64,000 bases of DNA. Source: Neobacillus sp. SuZ13 (GTDB lineage: Bacteria; Bacillota; Bacilli; Bacillales; Cytobacillaceae). Made by a program: the position numbers and the translations under genes. Shown here piece after piece: positions 43,424-52,280 of the stretch. Location: positions 4,549,501 to 4,613,500 of the forward strand of contig NZ_CP126107.1 of the NCBI RefSeq assembly GCF_030123365.1, written 5' to 3'. The notes beneath the pieces were generated by a model. It was not told the origin of the DNA, ran no database searches, and saw nothing but the letters and a program-made list of their open reading frames with translations. The stretch's first letter is position 1; every line of letters begins with the position of its first letter.

Positions 43424-44404
43424 TTATTGGTCTTCCCTTAACCAGCGAACCGCATCTTTTGCAGCATAGGTAATGATCAAGTCTGCACCCGCACGTTTCA
43501 TGCCCATTAACATTTCAAGCACGGTGTTTTTTTCATCAATCCAGCCGTTTTGTGCTGCCGCTTTCACCATTGCATATTCTCCGCTTACATTGTATATAAC
43601 AATCGGTAAATTAAAGGTATTTTTCATATCACGGACGATGTCTAGGTACGGCATACCTGGTTTCACGATGAGGAAGTCTGCCCCTTCAGCGACATCAGAT
43701 TCAGCTTCTCTAAATGCCTCCATCCGGTTCGCAGGATCCATTTGATAGGTCTTACGATCACCAAATTGCGGTGCACCCTCCGCTGCTTCACGGAAAGGAC
43801 CATAGAACGCTGATGCATATTTCACGGCATAAGACATAATAGGAATCTCAGTAAAGCCTGCTTCATCCAATCCCGCACGAATAGCGGCGACAAAGCCGTC
43901 CATCATGTTAGATGGGGCAATAATGTCTGCCCCTGCTTCTGCCTGAGCAATAGCCGTTTTTACAAGCAATTCAAGCGATTGATCGTTAAGAATCTTCTCC
44001 CCTTCAACCACTCCACAATGCCCGTGGCTTGTATATTCGCAAAGACACGTATCTGCAACGACAATAATTTCAGGGAATTTTTCTTTGATAAAACGAGTAG
44101 CTACCTGAACAATCCCATGGTCATGATAGGCTTGCTCACCGCATGCGTCTTTTGTTTTCGGAATGCCGAATAGTAAAACCGACTTAATTCCGTGTGCCAC
44201 GATATCTTCCATTTCTGCTTCTAGGTGGTCCATCGATACTTGGTAAACACCCGGCATGGATGATACTTCATTGCGGATATTTTCGCCTTCATAAATAAAA
44301 AGTGGATAAATGAAGTCCTCTGCTTTGAGGTGATTTTCACGAACAAGTGAACGCATGCTCGCACTCGAGCGTAAGCGGCGATGACGTTTAAATTGAAGTT
44401 CCAT
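43424..44404 (-). CDS. hemB: Delta-aminolevulinic acid dehydratase
   Basis: HemB (326 aa) condenses two 5-aminolevulinates to porphobilinogen. Catalytic lysines are in MSYAVKYASAFYGPFR and LIVKPGMPYLDI. The cysteine metal site is seen in DTCLCEYTSHGHCG, so it is the zinc-type enzyme. The ATG has GGAGG upstream and lies 3 nt after hemD. Confidence 0.97.
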   Translation of the reverse strand: MELQFKRHRRLRSSASMRSLVRENHLKAEDFIYPLFIYEGENIRNEVSSMPGVYQVSMDHLEAEMEDIVAHGIKSVLLFGIPKTKDACGEQAYHDHGIVQVATRFIKEKFPEIIVVADTCLCEYTSHGHCGVVEGEKILNDQSLELLVKTAIAQAEAGADIIAPSNMMDGFVAAIRAGLDEAGFTEIPIMSYAVKYASAFYGPFREAAEGAPQFGDRKTYQMDPANRMEAFREAESDVAEGADFLIVKPGMPYLDIVRDMKNTFNLPIVIYNVSGEYAMVKAAAQNGWIDEKNTVLEMLMGMKRAGADLIITYAAKDAVRWLREDQ

Positions 44405-44407
44405 TTA

Positions 44408-45190
44408 TTATTCCTCCGTCTCTATATAAGCAATCATACTATTAATCATTTCTTTTACGGTATACTCTTTCGGTGACGCATGGACCGTTAATCCATAGTC
44501 ATGTAATTTTTTCTCGGTAACTGGACCAATACAGCCAATAAGGCAGTTGCCAAGCTGCATATCCAATCCGTACTCTTTAACGACAGCCATTAAATGATCC
44601 ACCGTTGAAGGGCTTGTAAAGGTAAGAATATCGAGTTGTTGATCCGCTAGCTTTCGAGCCAACATATCGCGACTTTCATCTGGCAGGTATGTCTCGTAAA
44701 TGATAACCTCATCCACCTGTGCACCACGCTCTGTTAAGGACCTCGCAATATATTCTCGGGCAAGATTTCCTTTCGGAAGCAGGACCCGTGCACCCCTATC
44801 CAATAATGGGCTAAATTCTTCCACAAACGTTTCTGCCACATAAGCGGACGGAACAAATTCAGGTGAGAATTCCATTGTTTCCAAAACCTCTGCTGTCTTT
44901 TTCCCAATCACAGCAATTCTCGGAAAAGAATGACCCGCCTCTTTCTTTTTAAAAAAAGAAAAGAAGGTTTCAACTGTGACATTGCTAGTAAAGATAATCC
45001 AGTCATATGTATCAAGTGTCATCAAAGCATTGTGCAGGCGTTGATTTTTTTCAATCGGACGAAAGGCAATAAGAGGGATTTCGATTGGAATCCCTCCGTA
45101 CCTTTCAACAAGCTGTGAAAAGGATTTTGCTTGACCTTCGCCTCTTGGTACAAGAACGGTCTTATCAAGCAAAGGTAACGTTTGGGTCAT
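44408..45190 (-). CDS. hemD: Uroporphyrinogen-III synthase
   Basis: HemD (260 aa) cyclises hydroxymethylbilane with inversion of ring D. The family is poorly conserved. Recognisable parts are VLVPRGEGQAKSFSQLVERYGG, WIIFTSNVTVETFF, LTFTSPSTVDHLM and IGCIGPVTEKKLHDYGL. Its ATG overlaps the hemC stop by 4 nt (ATGA), and the operon context confirms it. Confidence 0.95.
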   Translation of the reverse strand: MTQTLPLLDKTVLVPRGEGQAKSFSQLVERYGGIPIEIPLIAFRPIEKNQRLHNALMTLDTYDWIIFTSNVTVETFFSFFKKKEAGHSFPRIAVIGKKTAEVLETMEFSPEFVPSAYVAETFVEEFSPLLDRGARVLLPKGNLAREYIARSLTERGAQVDEVIIYETYLPDESRDMLARKLADQQLDILTFTSPSTVDHLMAVVKEYGLDMQLGNCLIGCIGPVTEKKLHDYGLTVHASPKEYTVKEMINSMIAYIETEE

Positions 45191-46122
45191 TGACCTTCAA
45201 GCTCCCGTTTTACCTTCTCAATCAGGTCCTTACCACCCTTTTTGATTAAAAGGTCAGCTGCCTGAACACCAAGCTCTTCTGGGTTATGTCCTCTCACTTC
45301 TTCTTTAATGATTTCATGTCCTTCTGGGGAAGCCACTAACACATTTAGGACGATTTCATCATTGTCAGCCACATAGGCGAAGCCGGCAATTGGTACCTGA
45401 CACCCACCCTCCATTTTTTGAAGGAAGGCACGCTCGGCATGAACGGCTCTTTCTGTTTTCTTACAAGTGAATTTTTCAAATAGTTCTAAAAGTTCTTTAT
45501 CATCTTCACGGCACTCAATCGATAATGCGCCTTGACCCACAGCAGGAATACAAAGGTCAGCATCTAAAAATTCCGTAACTACATCTGAAGCCCAGCCAAG
45601 GCGGGAAAGGCCAGCAGCTGCTAGAATAATCGCATCGTATTCTTCCGTTTCTAATTTTGCTAATCTTGTATCTACGTTACCACGGATCCATTTAATCTCT
45701 AAATCTGGACGCGCCACTAATAACTGAGCACTGCGGCGCAGGCTGCTTGTCCCGATAATCGCACCGGGTTTTAAATCCTTTAACTTTACATGTCCTCTGG
45801 AGATTAGCGCATCTCGGTGATCCTCACGGAATGGGATACAGCCAATTGTCAGTCCCTCTGGTAGAACAGCTGGCATGTCTTTCATACTATGCACGGCCAT
45901 ATCAATCTCTTTATCAAGCATAGCCTGCTCGATTTCTTTTACAAATAATCCTTTACCGCCAACTTTTGAAAGGGTAACGTTAAGAATTTGATCCCCTTTT
46001 GTGACGATTTCTTTCACTTCAAATTCGAAACGAGGATCCAACTTCTTCAATTGGTCCATCACCCAATTCGTTTGTGTTAAAGCCAGTTTGCTTCGTCTAG
46101 AACCTACAATGATTTTTCTCAT
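45187..46122 (-). CDS. hemC: Porphobilinogen deaminase (hydroxymethylbilane synthase)
   Basis: HemC (311 aa) links four porphobilinogens into hydroxymethylbilane. The dipyrromethane cofactor attaches at C241 (GGCQVPIAGFA). Other marks are VGSRRSKLALTQTNWV, HSMKDMPAVLPEGL with the catalytic Asp, and IGTSSLRRSAQLL. The ATG has AGGAGG upstream. Confidence 0.98.
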   Translation of the reverse strand: MRKIIVGSRRSKLALTQTNWVMDQLKKLDPRFEFEVKEIVTKGDQILNVTLSKVGGKGLFVKEIEQAMLDKEIDMAVHSMKDMPAVLPEGLTIGCIPFREDHRDALISRGHVKLKDLKPGAIIGTSSLRRSAQLLVARPDLEIKWIRGNVDTRLAKLETEEYDAIILAAAGLSRLGWASDVVTEFLDADLCIPAVGQGALSIECREDDKELLELFEKFTCKKTERAVHAERAFLQKMEGGCQVPIAGFAYVADNDEIVLNVLVASPEGHEIIKEEVRGHNPEELGVQAADLLIKKGGKDLIEKVKRELEGQ

Positions 46123-46149
46123 GAATGTGCCTCCTGAGGTGGTTATGCA

Positions 46150-46983
46150 CTACGCATACCATAAATGAAAAGATGATAATCTACCAAATAGGAAAAAGTT
46201 AATTAAGACAATTAAAAATGCCGCTGTATTCCAAATGGCCAATTTTCTGCCAGATAAATTTTTCATAATATGCAAATATAAAAGGATACTATAGGCTATT
46301 AATAACAGAAATGATCCAACGATTTTCATATCATACCATGGCATCCCAGGAACCTTAAGAAAGGCCCACTGCAGTCCTAAAATCAAACTCAGCAGCAGCA
46401 TTGGCACACCGATCACAGCCAATATGTAGGATGATTTTTCGAGTTTATCTAAGTCGGCAATTCTTATGAGTCTAGTTCCCCATTTTTTCCTTTTTAATAA
46501 ATCATATTGAAGCAAATATAATGATGAGAAAACAAAGGATAGGGAAAATGCACCATATGATAGAATAGCCATCGTTATATGAATCAACAACAGTTCGGAA
46601 ACCAGCTGCTTCGCCATGATATGCGAACTATATTGCATTGGGGCAAATGTATGAATGGCCATTACCGTAAAGCCAAGGATATTCGTGAAAAAAACGATAA
46701 AATCAACCCGTAATAAATGATTGATCACAATGGATAATGTAACCAATATCCAAGCATAAAAATAAAGTCCCTCAAAAATCGTTAATACCGGAAATCTGCC
46801 TGTTTTATACATATAGATTCCGAGAAAGACGGTTTGCAAAACCCATACAAACGCAAGTAACCAGAAAGCAATACGGTTTGCCTTCCGGTTATGGTGTAGA
46901 AAATCGAAAAAATATAACAACACACTAAAGGCGTAGAGAACAACGGTTAATTCGTGAAGCCTTGTCATAAAGACATTAAACAT
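46150..46983 (-). CDS. hemX: HemX, cytochrome assembly-type membrane protein
   Basis: HemX (277 aa) has about eight transmembrane helices and resembles CcsA/CcmC-type proteins. In B. subtilis it lowers the HemA level. Segments such as MQYSSHIMAKQLVSELLLIHITMAILSYGAFSLSFVFSSLYLLQ are typical. The gene lies 12 nt after hemA, so control of HemA is built into the operon. Confidence 0.93.
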   Translation of the reverse strand: MFNVFMTRLHELTVVLYAFSVLLYFFDFLHHNRKANRIAFWLLAFVWVLQTVFLGIYMYKTGRFPVLTIFEGLYFYAWILVTLSIVINHLLRVDFIVFFTNILGFTVMAIHTFAPMQYSSHIMAKQLVSELLLIHITMAILSYGAFSLSFVFSSLYLLQYDLLKRKKWGTRLIRIADLDKLEKSSYILAVIGVPMLLLSLILGLQWAFLKVPGMPWYDMKIVGSFLLLIAYSILLYLHIMKNLSGRKLAIWNTAAFLIVLINFFLFGRLSSFHLWYA

Positions 46984-46995
46984 AGAATGTACCCC

Positions 46996-48339
46996 TTATG
47001 ACTGAAAGGAAGCCCGCGGTGTTGTAACCGGTATTTGATTGGTTTCGGCTGCTTTCGAATGTTGTTCTTGGACAAGCTCTTCAATATTAAAAATTTTCAT
47101 GAATAATTCCATTGCCTGATTTGCGTCAGGGCGCGCAGCCAATTCTTTTGCTTGTAAAATCGGATCCTTTAAGAGCTGGTTGATGATACTCTTTGTATGC
47201 TTATTTAAAACTTTTAAGTCACGTTCTGATAAATTTGGTAATTTCCTTTCCAAACTTACCATCGTTTCAGATTGAATCGCATGGGCTTTTTCCCTTAATG
47301 CTGAGATGACTGGTACCACTCCAAGCGTTCCAAGCCATTGCTTGAAATCCACGATTTCTTTTTCAATCATGAGCATGATTCTTTCAGCTGCTTTCTTGCG
47401 CTCTTGCAAGTTGGCCTCAACAATACCTTCTAAATCGTCGATATCGTATAAAAAGACATTTTCAAGTTCACCGATTCTTGGATCTAAGTCACGTGGTACA
47501 GCAATATCAACCATAAATAATGGCTTCCCTTTGCGTTTTTTCTCAACGCCAACCATCATTTCTTTTGAAATAACAAAGTCCTTCGAACCAGTTGAACTGA
47601 TAAGGATATCAGCTTCCACCATTGCTTTCTCTAATTCAGCCAATGTTCTCGCTTTACCGCTGAATCGATTCGCCAAATCGATCGCCTTTTCATACGTTCG
47701 GTTAATTACCGTAACTTGTTTCACGCCATTTCCGTGAAGGTTTTGAGCCGCTAATTCTCCCATCTTTCCTGCTCCGAAAATTAACACATGTTTGTTAGCA
47801 AGTGAGCCAAAAATTTTCTTGGCCAATTCGACGGCTGCATAGCTGACAGAAACGGCATTGGCACCAATATCTGTTTCTGAATGAGCACGTTTGGCAAGGG
47901 TAATCGCTTGTTTAAACAAGTGGTTAAATACCGTACCAGTTGTTGCTTCCTGCTGTGCTAACATGAAGCTCGTACGAACCTGTCCAAGGATTTGTGTTTC
48001 TCCTAAAACCATGGAATTGAGTCCGCAAGTCACGTTAAATAAATGATCAATCGCCCCATCATCTTCATACACAAATAAGAACGGAGAAAATTCTTTTTGT
48101 TCTAGTCCGAACCATTCTGACAGAAATTCTTTAATATAATAGCGGCCTGTATGTAATTGATCTACAACCGCATATATTTCCGTACGATTACATGTAGACA
48201 AGATGATATTTTCTAGGATGCTTTTTTTTGTATTCAGCTTTTTAATGGCATCGGAAAGGTCGGCTTCATTAAATGACAACCGCTCGCGAATTTCAACAGG
48301 GGCAGTTTTATAGTTTATACCGATCACTAATGTATGCAT
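46996..48339 (-). CDS. hemA: Glutamyl-tRNA reductase
   Basis: HemA (447 aa) reduces Glu-tRNA to glutamate-1-semialdehyde, the first committed heme step. The catalytic C50 is in ILSTCNRTEIY. Substrate-site motifs are GLNSMVLGETQILGQV and HLFKQAI; the NADPH domain has VLIFGAGKMGELAA. A C-terminal dimerisation helix follows. The ATG at 48339 matches the family start MHTLVIGINYK and has GGGGGTG upstream; the frame opens six codons earlier with TTG. It heads the heme operon. Confidence 0.96.
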   Translation of the reverse strand: MHTLVIGINYKTAPVEIRERLSFNEADLSDAIKKLNTKKSILENIILSTCNRTEIYAVVDQLHTGRYYIKEFLSEWFGLEQKEFSPFLFVYEDDGAIDHLFNVTCGLNSMVLGETQILGQVRTSFMLAQQEATTGTVFNHLFKQAITLAKRAHSETDIGANAVSVSYAAVELAKKIFGSLANKHVLIFGAGKMGELAAQNLHGNGVKQVTVINRTYEKAIDLANRFSGKARTLAELEKAMVEADILISSTGSKDFVISKEMMVGVEKKRKGKPLFMVDIAVPRDLDPRIGELENVFLYDIDDLEGIVEANLQERKKAAERIMLMIEKEIVDFKQWLGTLGVVPVISALREKAHAIQSETMVSLERKLPNLSERDLKVLNKHTKSIINQLLKDPILQAKELAARPDANQAMELFMKIFNIEELVQEQHSKAAETNQIPVTTPRASFQS

Positions 48340-48617
48340 TTGTATGGACACCCCCAATAGATATTACAACTTAACTAGTATGATTATATCATGAGCAATT
48401 TCGACTTTTGCTCCTAAAATGTGAACAGAAAACGAAACTATATGGTAATATATTAAAGTAAAGTCGCCGATTAACAATCCCAATAGGGACAGTTTATCAA
48501 AGTTTCCTTTAGACTTTCTTAATCATGATAAATGTTTTTTTAAAATACTTCCTTATGTACAGTACCAAAAAAATGGACAAGATTCAAGAGAACCTTACTG
48601 GAAGTGTGGTGTTTTTA

Positions 48618-49106
48618 ATGAAGAATCAACGAGTTTTTCCTGGGATCATTCTTATCGGCTTTGGTGCTTACTTTTTGTTGCAGCAATCCGGCATAACTAT
48701 CTTTCAACAATTTTTCACATGGCCGACACTGCTGATTATTGTCGGAATTGCTTTTTTAGGTCAGGGGTATTCTGCACACGAGTACGAGGCAATTCTTCCT
48801 GGGGTCATAATGGCTGGCTTTGGACTCCATTTTCATTTGGTCGGGAAGATGTCCTTTTGGCCAAGTAACACGATTGGAATGCTAATATTAATTATTTCTG
48901 TAGGTTTTTTCCTGCGCTTTCAAAAGACCAATTCCGGTTTATTTCAAGCATTCCTTTTTCTTATTTTAGCTGTTCTCCTCTTATTTTATGATAAAATTAC
49001 AGCATATTTTGACTTACTCCAAAACGGAATGAGTTTAGTGTGGAAGTTTTGGCCCGCCCTGCTTATCGTTGTTGGTATTTATTTTTTACTGAAGAGAAAA
49101 AAATGA
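48618..49106 (+). CDS. ysxD: LiaF/LiaI-like transmembrane protein YsxD
   Basis: This 162-aa membrane protein is built from repeated hydrophobic segments, with RVFPGIILIGFGAYFLLQQ at the N-terminus and WKFWPALLIVVGIYFLLKRKK at the C-terminus. That pattern is typical of LiaI/LiaF-type toast-rack-less membrane domains. The ATG at 48618 gives the usual start; its ribosome binding site is weak (GTGGTG). The position between hemA and ysxC matches ysxD of B. subtilis. Function is unknown. Confidence 0.75.
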   Translation: MKNQRVFPGIILIGFGAYFLLQQSGITIFQQFFTWPTLLIIVGIAFLGQGYSAHEYEAILPGVIMAGFGLHFHLVGKMSFWPSNTIGMLILIISVGFFLRFQKTNSGLFQAFLFLILAVLLLFYDKITAYFDLLQNGMSLVWKFWPALLIVVGIYFLLKRKK

Positions 49107-49139
49107 CGCCTGGCGCAATTGCCAGGCGTTTCTTTTTTT
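49106..49139. terminator. Bidirectional terminator ysxD / ysxC
   Basis: ACGCCTGGC/GCCAGGCGT with a 6-nt loop is followed by TTCTTTTTTT on the plus strand, with an A run on the other side. Confidence 0.9.
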
Positions 49140-49719
49140 ACATATAGCTCTGAAGTGCCGACCATGCTTCCTCTTTCCCAAGTCCAGTTTCTGAAGAGAA
49201 AAGAATCATTTGGTCATTTTTATCAAGGTCTAATGTCTCTCGAACAACTTTTAAATGCTTTTGCCATTTCCCTTTTGGGATCTTATCAGCTTTTGTTGCG
49301 ATGATAATACACGGGATCTCATAATGCTTTAAAAAATCATACATCATCACATCATCTTTTGATGGTGGATGTCTAAGGTCAACAATTTGTACCGCTGCTC
49401 TTAGTTGCTCGCGTGATGTAAAATAGGTTTCGATCATTTTTCCCCACGCTGCCCGCTCTGATTTAGAGACTTTCGCATACCCATAACCTGGAACATCCAC
49501 AAAATGAAGCATTTCATTTATTAAGTAGAAATTTAACGTTTGTGTTTTTCCCGGTTTGGAAGAGATTCTCGCCAAACCTTTTCGATTGAGCATTTTATTA
49601 ATAAAAGATGATTTACCAACATTGGAACGGCCGGCAAGCGCAAATTCAGGTAAATCTGTTTCTGGATATTGTTCTGGCTTTACGGCACTGATGACTATTT
49701 CTGAACTGACTACCTTCAT
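49138..49719 (-). CDS. ysxC: Ribosome biogenesis GTPase YsxC (EngB)
   Basis: YsxC (193 aa) is an essential GTPase for 50S assembly. G1 is GRSNVGKSSFINK, G3 is DVPGYGYAKV and G4 is TKADK. Its ATG overlaps the lonA stop by 4 nt, so the two are translationally coupled, as in B. subtilis. Confidence 0.97.
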   Translation of the reverse strand: MKVVSSEIVISAVKPEQYPETDLPEFALAGRSNVGKSSFINKMLNRKGLARISSKPGKTQTLNFYLINEMLHFVDVPGYGYAKVSKSERAAWGKMIETYFTSREQLRAAVQIVDLRHPPSKDDVMMYDFLKHYEIPCIIIATKADKIPKGKWQKHLKVVRETLDLDKNDQMILFSSETGLGKEEAWSALQSYM

Positions 49720-52043
49720 TGTACTTCACCTTCCAAAAGGGCATGCCTCAAGACTTCATCCACATGGGAAACAAGGACAAAATCTAGTTCATTCCTTACG
49801 CTTTCTGGGATATCATCAATATCCTTTTCATTATCTTTTGGAAGAATAATCTTCGTTAAGCCAGCGCGATGGGCACTAAGCGTCTTTTCTTTCAAACCGC
49901 CAATCGGAAGGACTCTTCCTCTTAATGTAATCTCTCCCGTCATCCCAACTTCGCGGCGAATTGGCCGGCCCGACAATGCGGATACCAGTGCTGTTGCCAT
50001 GGTGATTCCTGCCGATGGTCCATCCTTTGGAACGGCACCTTCTGGCACATGAATATGGATATCATATTTTTCATGGAAATTTTCTTCAACACCTAGTTCT
50101 TCCGCTTTAGAACGGATATAACTAAACGCTGCTTGCGCAGATTCCTTCATGACATCGCCAAGCTTTCCAGTTAATACAAGTTTCCCTTTACCTGGAGCTA
50201 AAGATACTTCGATCTGGAGTGTGTCTCCACCCACAGTTGTATAGGCTAACCCAGTTGCTACTCCGACCTGATCTTCGCTTTCTGCCATTCCATAATGGAA
50301 TCTTGTTTTTCCTAAAAACTCTTCGATATTCTTTTCGGTAATGATGACGCGTTTCTTTTCACCGGAAACAATAATTTTTGCGGTCTTCCGGCAAAGAGTT
50401 GCCATCTGACGTTCTAAACTTCGAACGCCAGCTTCCCGTGTGTAGTAACGAACGACTTTTAGAATCGCATCATCGCGGACCTGAAGAATTCCTTTAGAAA
50501 GACCATTTTCTTTCATTTGTTTTGGAAGCAAATGATCTCTACAAATATGAACCTTTTCAAGCTCAGTGTACCCAGCAATTGTGATTATTTCCATTCTGTC
50601 TAATAACGGTCCTGGAATGGTTGATAGGTTGTTGGCCGTTGCGATAAACATGACCTTAGAGAGATCATAGGTTTCTTCTATATAATGGTCGCTAAAATTA
50701 CTATTTTGTTCTGGGTCTAGAACTTCCAGCATGGCACTCGAAGGGTCCCCGCGGAAATCACTGGACATTTTATCAATTTCATCGAGTAAAAAGACAGGGT
50801 TAATGGTTCCTGCTTTTTTCATTCCCTGGATGATTCGTCCTGGCATCGCACCCACATAGGTCCTGCGATGGCCGCGAATTTCGGATTCATCACGCACTCC
50901 GCCAAGTGAAACACGAACAAAATGACGATTGAGCGACGTCGCAATCGAACGAGCCAGACTTGTTTTACCAACCCCTGGAGGTCCTGCTAGACAAAGAATC
51001 GGTCCTTTTAACGAGTTGGTCAGCTTTTGAACCGCCAAATATTCGAGGACACGTTCCTTCACCTTTTCAAGACCATAATGGTCCTGATTTAAGATTTTTT
51101 CTGAACGGTTAATGTCAATGTCATCTTCCGTTTTATTCGACCAAGGGAGACTAATAAGCCAATCAAGGTAGTTTCGAATCACAGCACTTTCTGCTGAACT
51201 GGTTGGTACCTTTTCATACCGGTCTAATTCCTTTTGTGCCGCTTTTAACACATGTTCAGGCATGCCTGCTTGCTCAATTTTTTTCGTAAGCTCGGCAATT
51301 TCACCGGTTTTGCCTTCTTTATCGCCTAATTCCTTTTGTATCGCTTTCATTTGCTCTCGTAAATAATACTCTTTTTGTGTCCGTTCCATTGAACGCTTAA
51401 CACGCTGACCAATCTTTTTCTCTAAATTTAAAACTTCTTTTTCGTTATGGATGATATCAATTACTTTGTTCACTCTTTCTTTGATATCCGTTGTTTCCAG
51501 GATTTCCTGCTTTTCCTTCAACTTGATCGGTAAATGGGAGGAAATGATATCTGCCATTCTGCCAGGCTCTTCAATATCTGCAACAGATGCATAGGTCTCT
51601 GCAGAAATCTTTTTCGATAATTTTATGTATTGTTCGAAATAGTCAAGCATGGTTCTCATTAGGGCTTGATCTTCGACATCCTTCGTATCTGGGTCATCAT
51701 AGGTAACGATTGTAACCGCATAGTAGTCTTCTTCATCATGAAATGAAGTGATTTCCCCGCGATTTAATCCTTCTACCAAGACTCTTATCGTGCCGTTTGG
51801 CAGTTTAAGCATTTGTTTTACTTTTGTTAATGTTCCTATCGTGTATAAGTCCTCTTCAGAAGGGTCATCAATTGAAACCTCCTTTTGAGTGGTTAAGAAA
51901 ATTAAATGGTCATCTACCATTGCTTTTTCAAGTGCTTGTACTGATCTTTCACGTCCAACATCTAAATGCAGGACCATGGTCGGATAGACGAGCAATCCTC
52001 GAAGCGGCAGGAGGGGGACGATCAATTCGTTCTTTTTCGTCAA
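49716..52043 (-). CDS. lonA: ATP-dependent protease LonA
   Basis: LonA (775 aa) degrades damaged and regulatory proteins. It has an N-terminal LON domain (PLLPLRGLLVYPTMVLHLDVG), a coiled middle region, and AAA+ motifs GPPGVGKTSLARS and VFLLDEIDKM. The protease domain carries the catalytic Ser in PKDGPSAGITMA and Lys in GGLKEKTLSAHRAG. The start is TTG at 52043, 8 nt after GGAGGT; the ATG six codons earlier overlaps that site. A promoter must lie in the 240 nt before it. Confidence 0.97.
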   Translation of the reverse strand: MTKKNELIVPLLPLRGLLVYPTMVLHLDVGRERSVQALEKAMVDDHLIFLTTQKEVSIDDPSEEDLYTIGTLTKVKQMLKLPNGTIRVLVEGLNRGEITSFHDEEDYYAVTIVTYDDPDTKDVEDQALMRTMLDYFEQYIKLSKKISAETYASVADIEEPGRMADIISSHLPIKLKEKQEILETTDIKERVNKVIDIIHNEKEVLNLEKKIGQRVKRSMERTQKEYYLREQMKAIQKELGDKEGKTGEIAELTKKIEQAGMPEHVLKAAQKELDRYEKVPTSSAESAVIRNYLDWLISLPWSNKTEDDIDINRSEKILNQDHYGLEKVKERVLEYLAVQKLTNSLKGPILCLAGPPGVGKTSLARSIATSLNRHFVRVSLGGVRDESEIRGHRRTYVGAMPGRIIQGMKKAGTINPVFLLDEIDKMSSDFRGDPSSAMLEVLDPEQNSNFSDHYIEETYDLSKVMFIATANNLSTIPGPLLDRMEIITIAGYTELEKVHICRDHLLPKQMKENGLSKGILQVRDDAILKVVRYYTREAGVRSLERQMATLCRKTAKIIVSGEKKRVIITEKNIEEFLGKTRFHYGMAESEDQVGVATGLAYTTVGGDTLQIEVSLAPGKGKLVLTGKLGDVMKESAQAAFSYIRSKAEELGVEENFHEKYDIHIHVPEGAVPKDGPSAGITMATALVSALSGRPIRREVGMTGEITLRGRVLPIGGLKEKTLSAHRAGLTKIILPKDNEKDIDDIPESVRNELDFVLVSHVDEVLRHALLEGEVQ

Positions 52044-52238
52044 ATTACTGCACCTCCACATGCAAACAATTTTTCAATTCAAAATCAGAATGGTCTTTGT
52101 ACAATTCTATCCTATTTATTTTTAAGTGTCTATTTTTAGAGAAAGAGGGTTGATTCTCTTTTCAGCATACGTTTATTTTCCCCAATCATTCCGATTTCTT
52201 TCTATAAAGATGGTAGAAAACTTTTGATAAAATAGGCA

Positions 52239-52278
52239 AAAAACTTCGGCTTGCAGATGGACCACAAACCGAAGTTTT
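52239..52278 (-). terminator. Terminator after lonB
   Basis: AAAACTTCGG/CCGAAGTTTT (10 bp) flanks a 19-nt loop and is followed by TTGCC on the minus strand. The loop is long for a terminator. Confidence 0.6.
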
Positions 52279-52280
52279 AA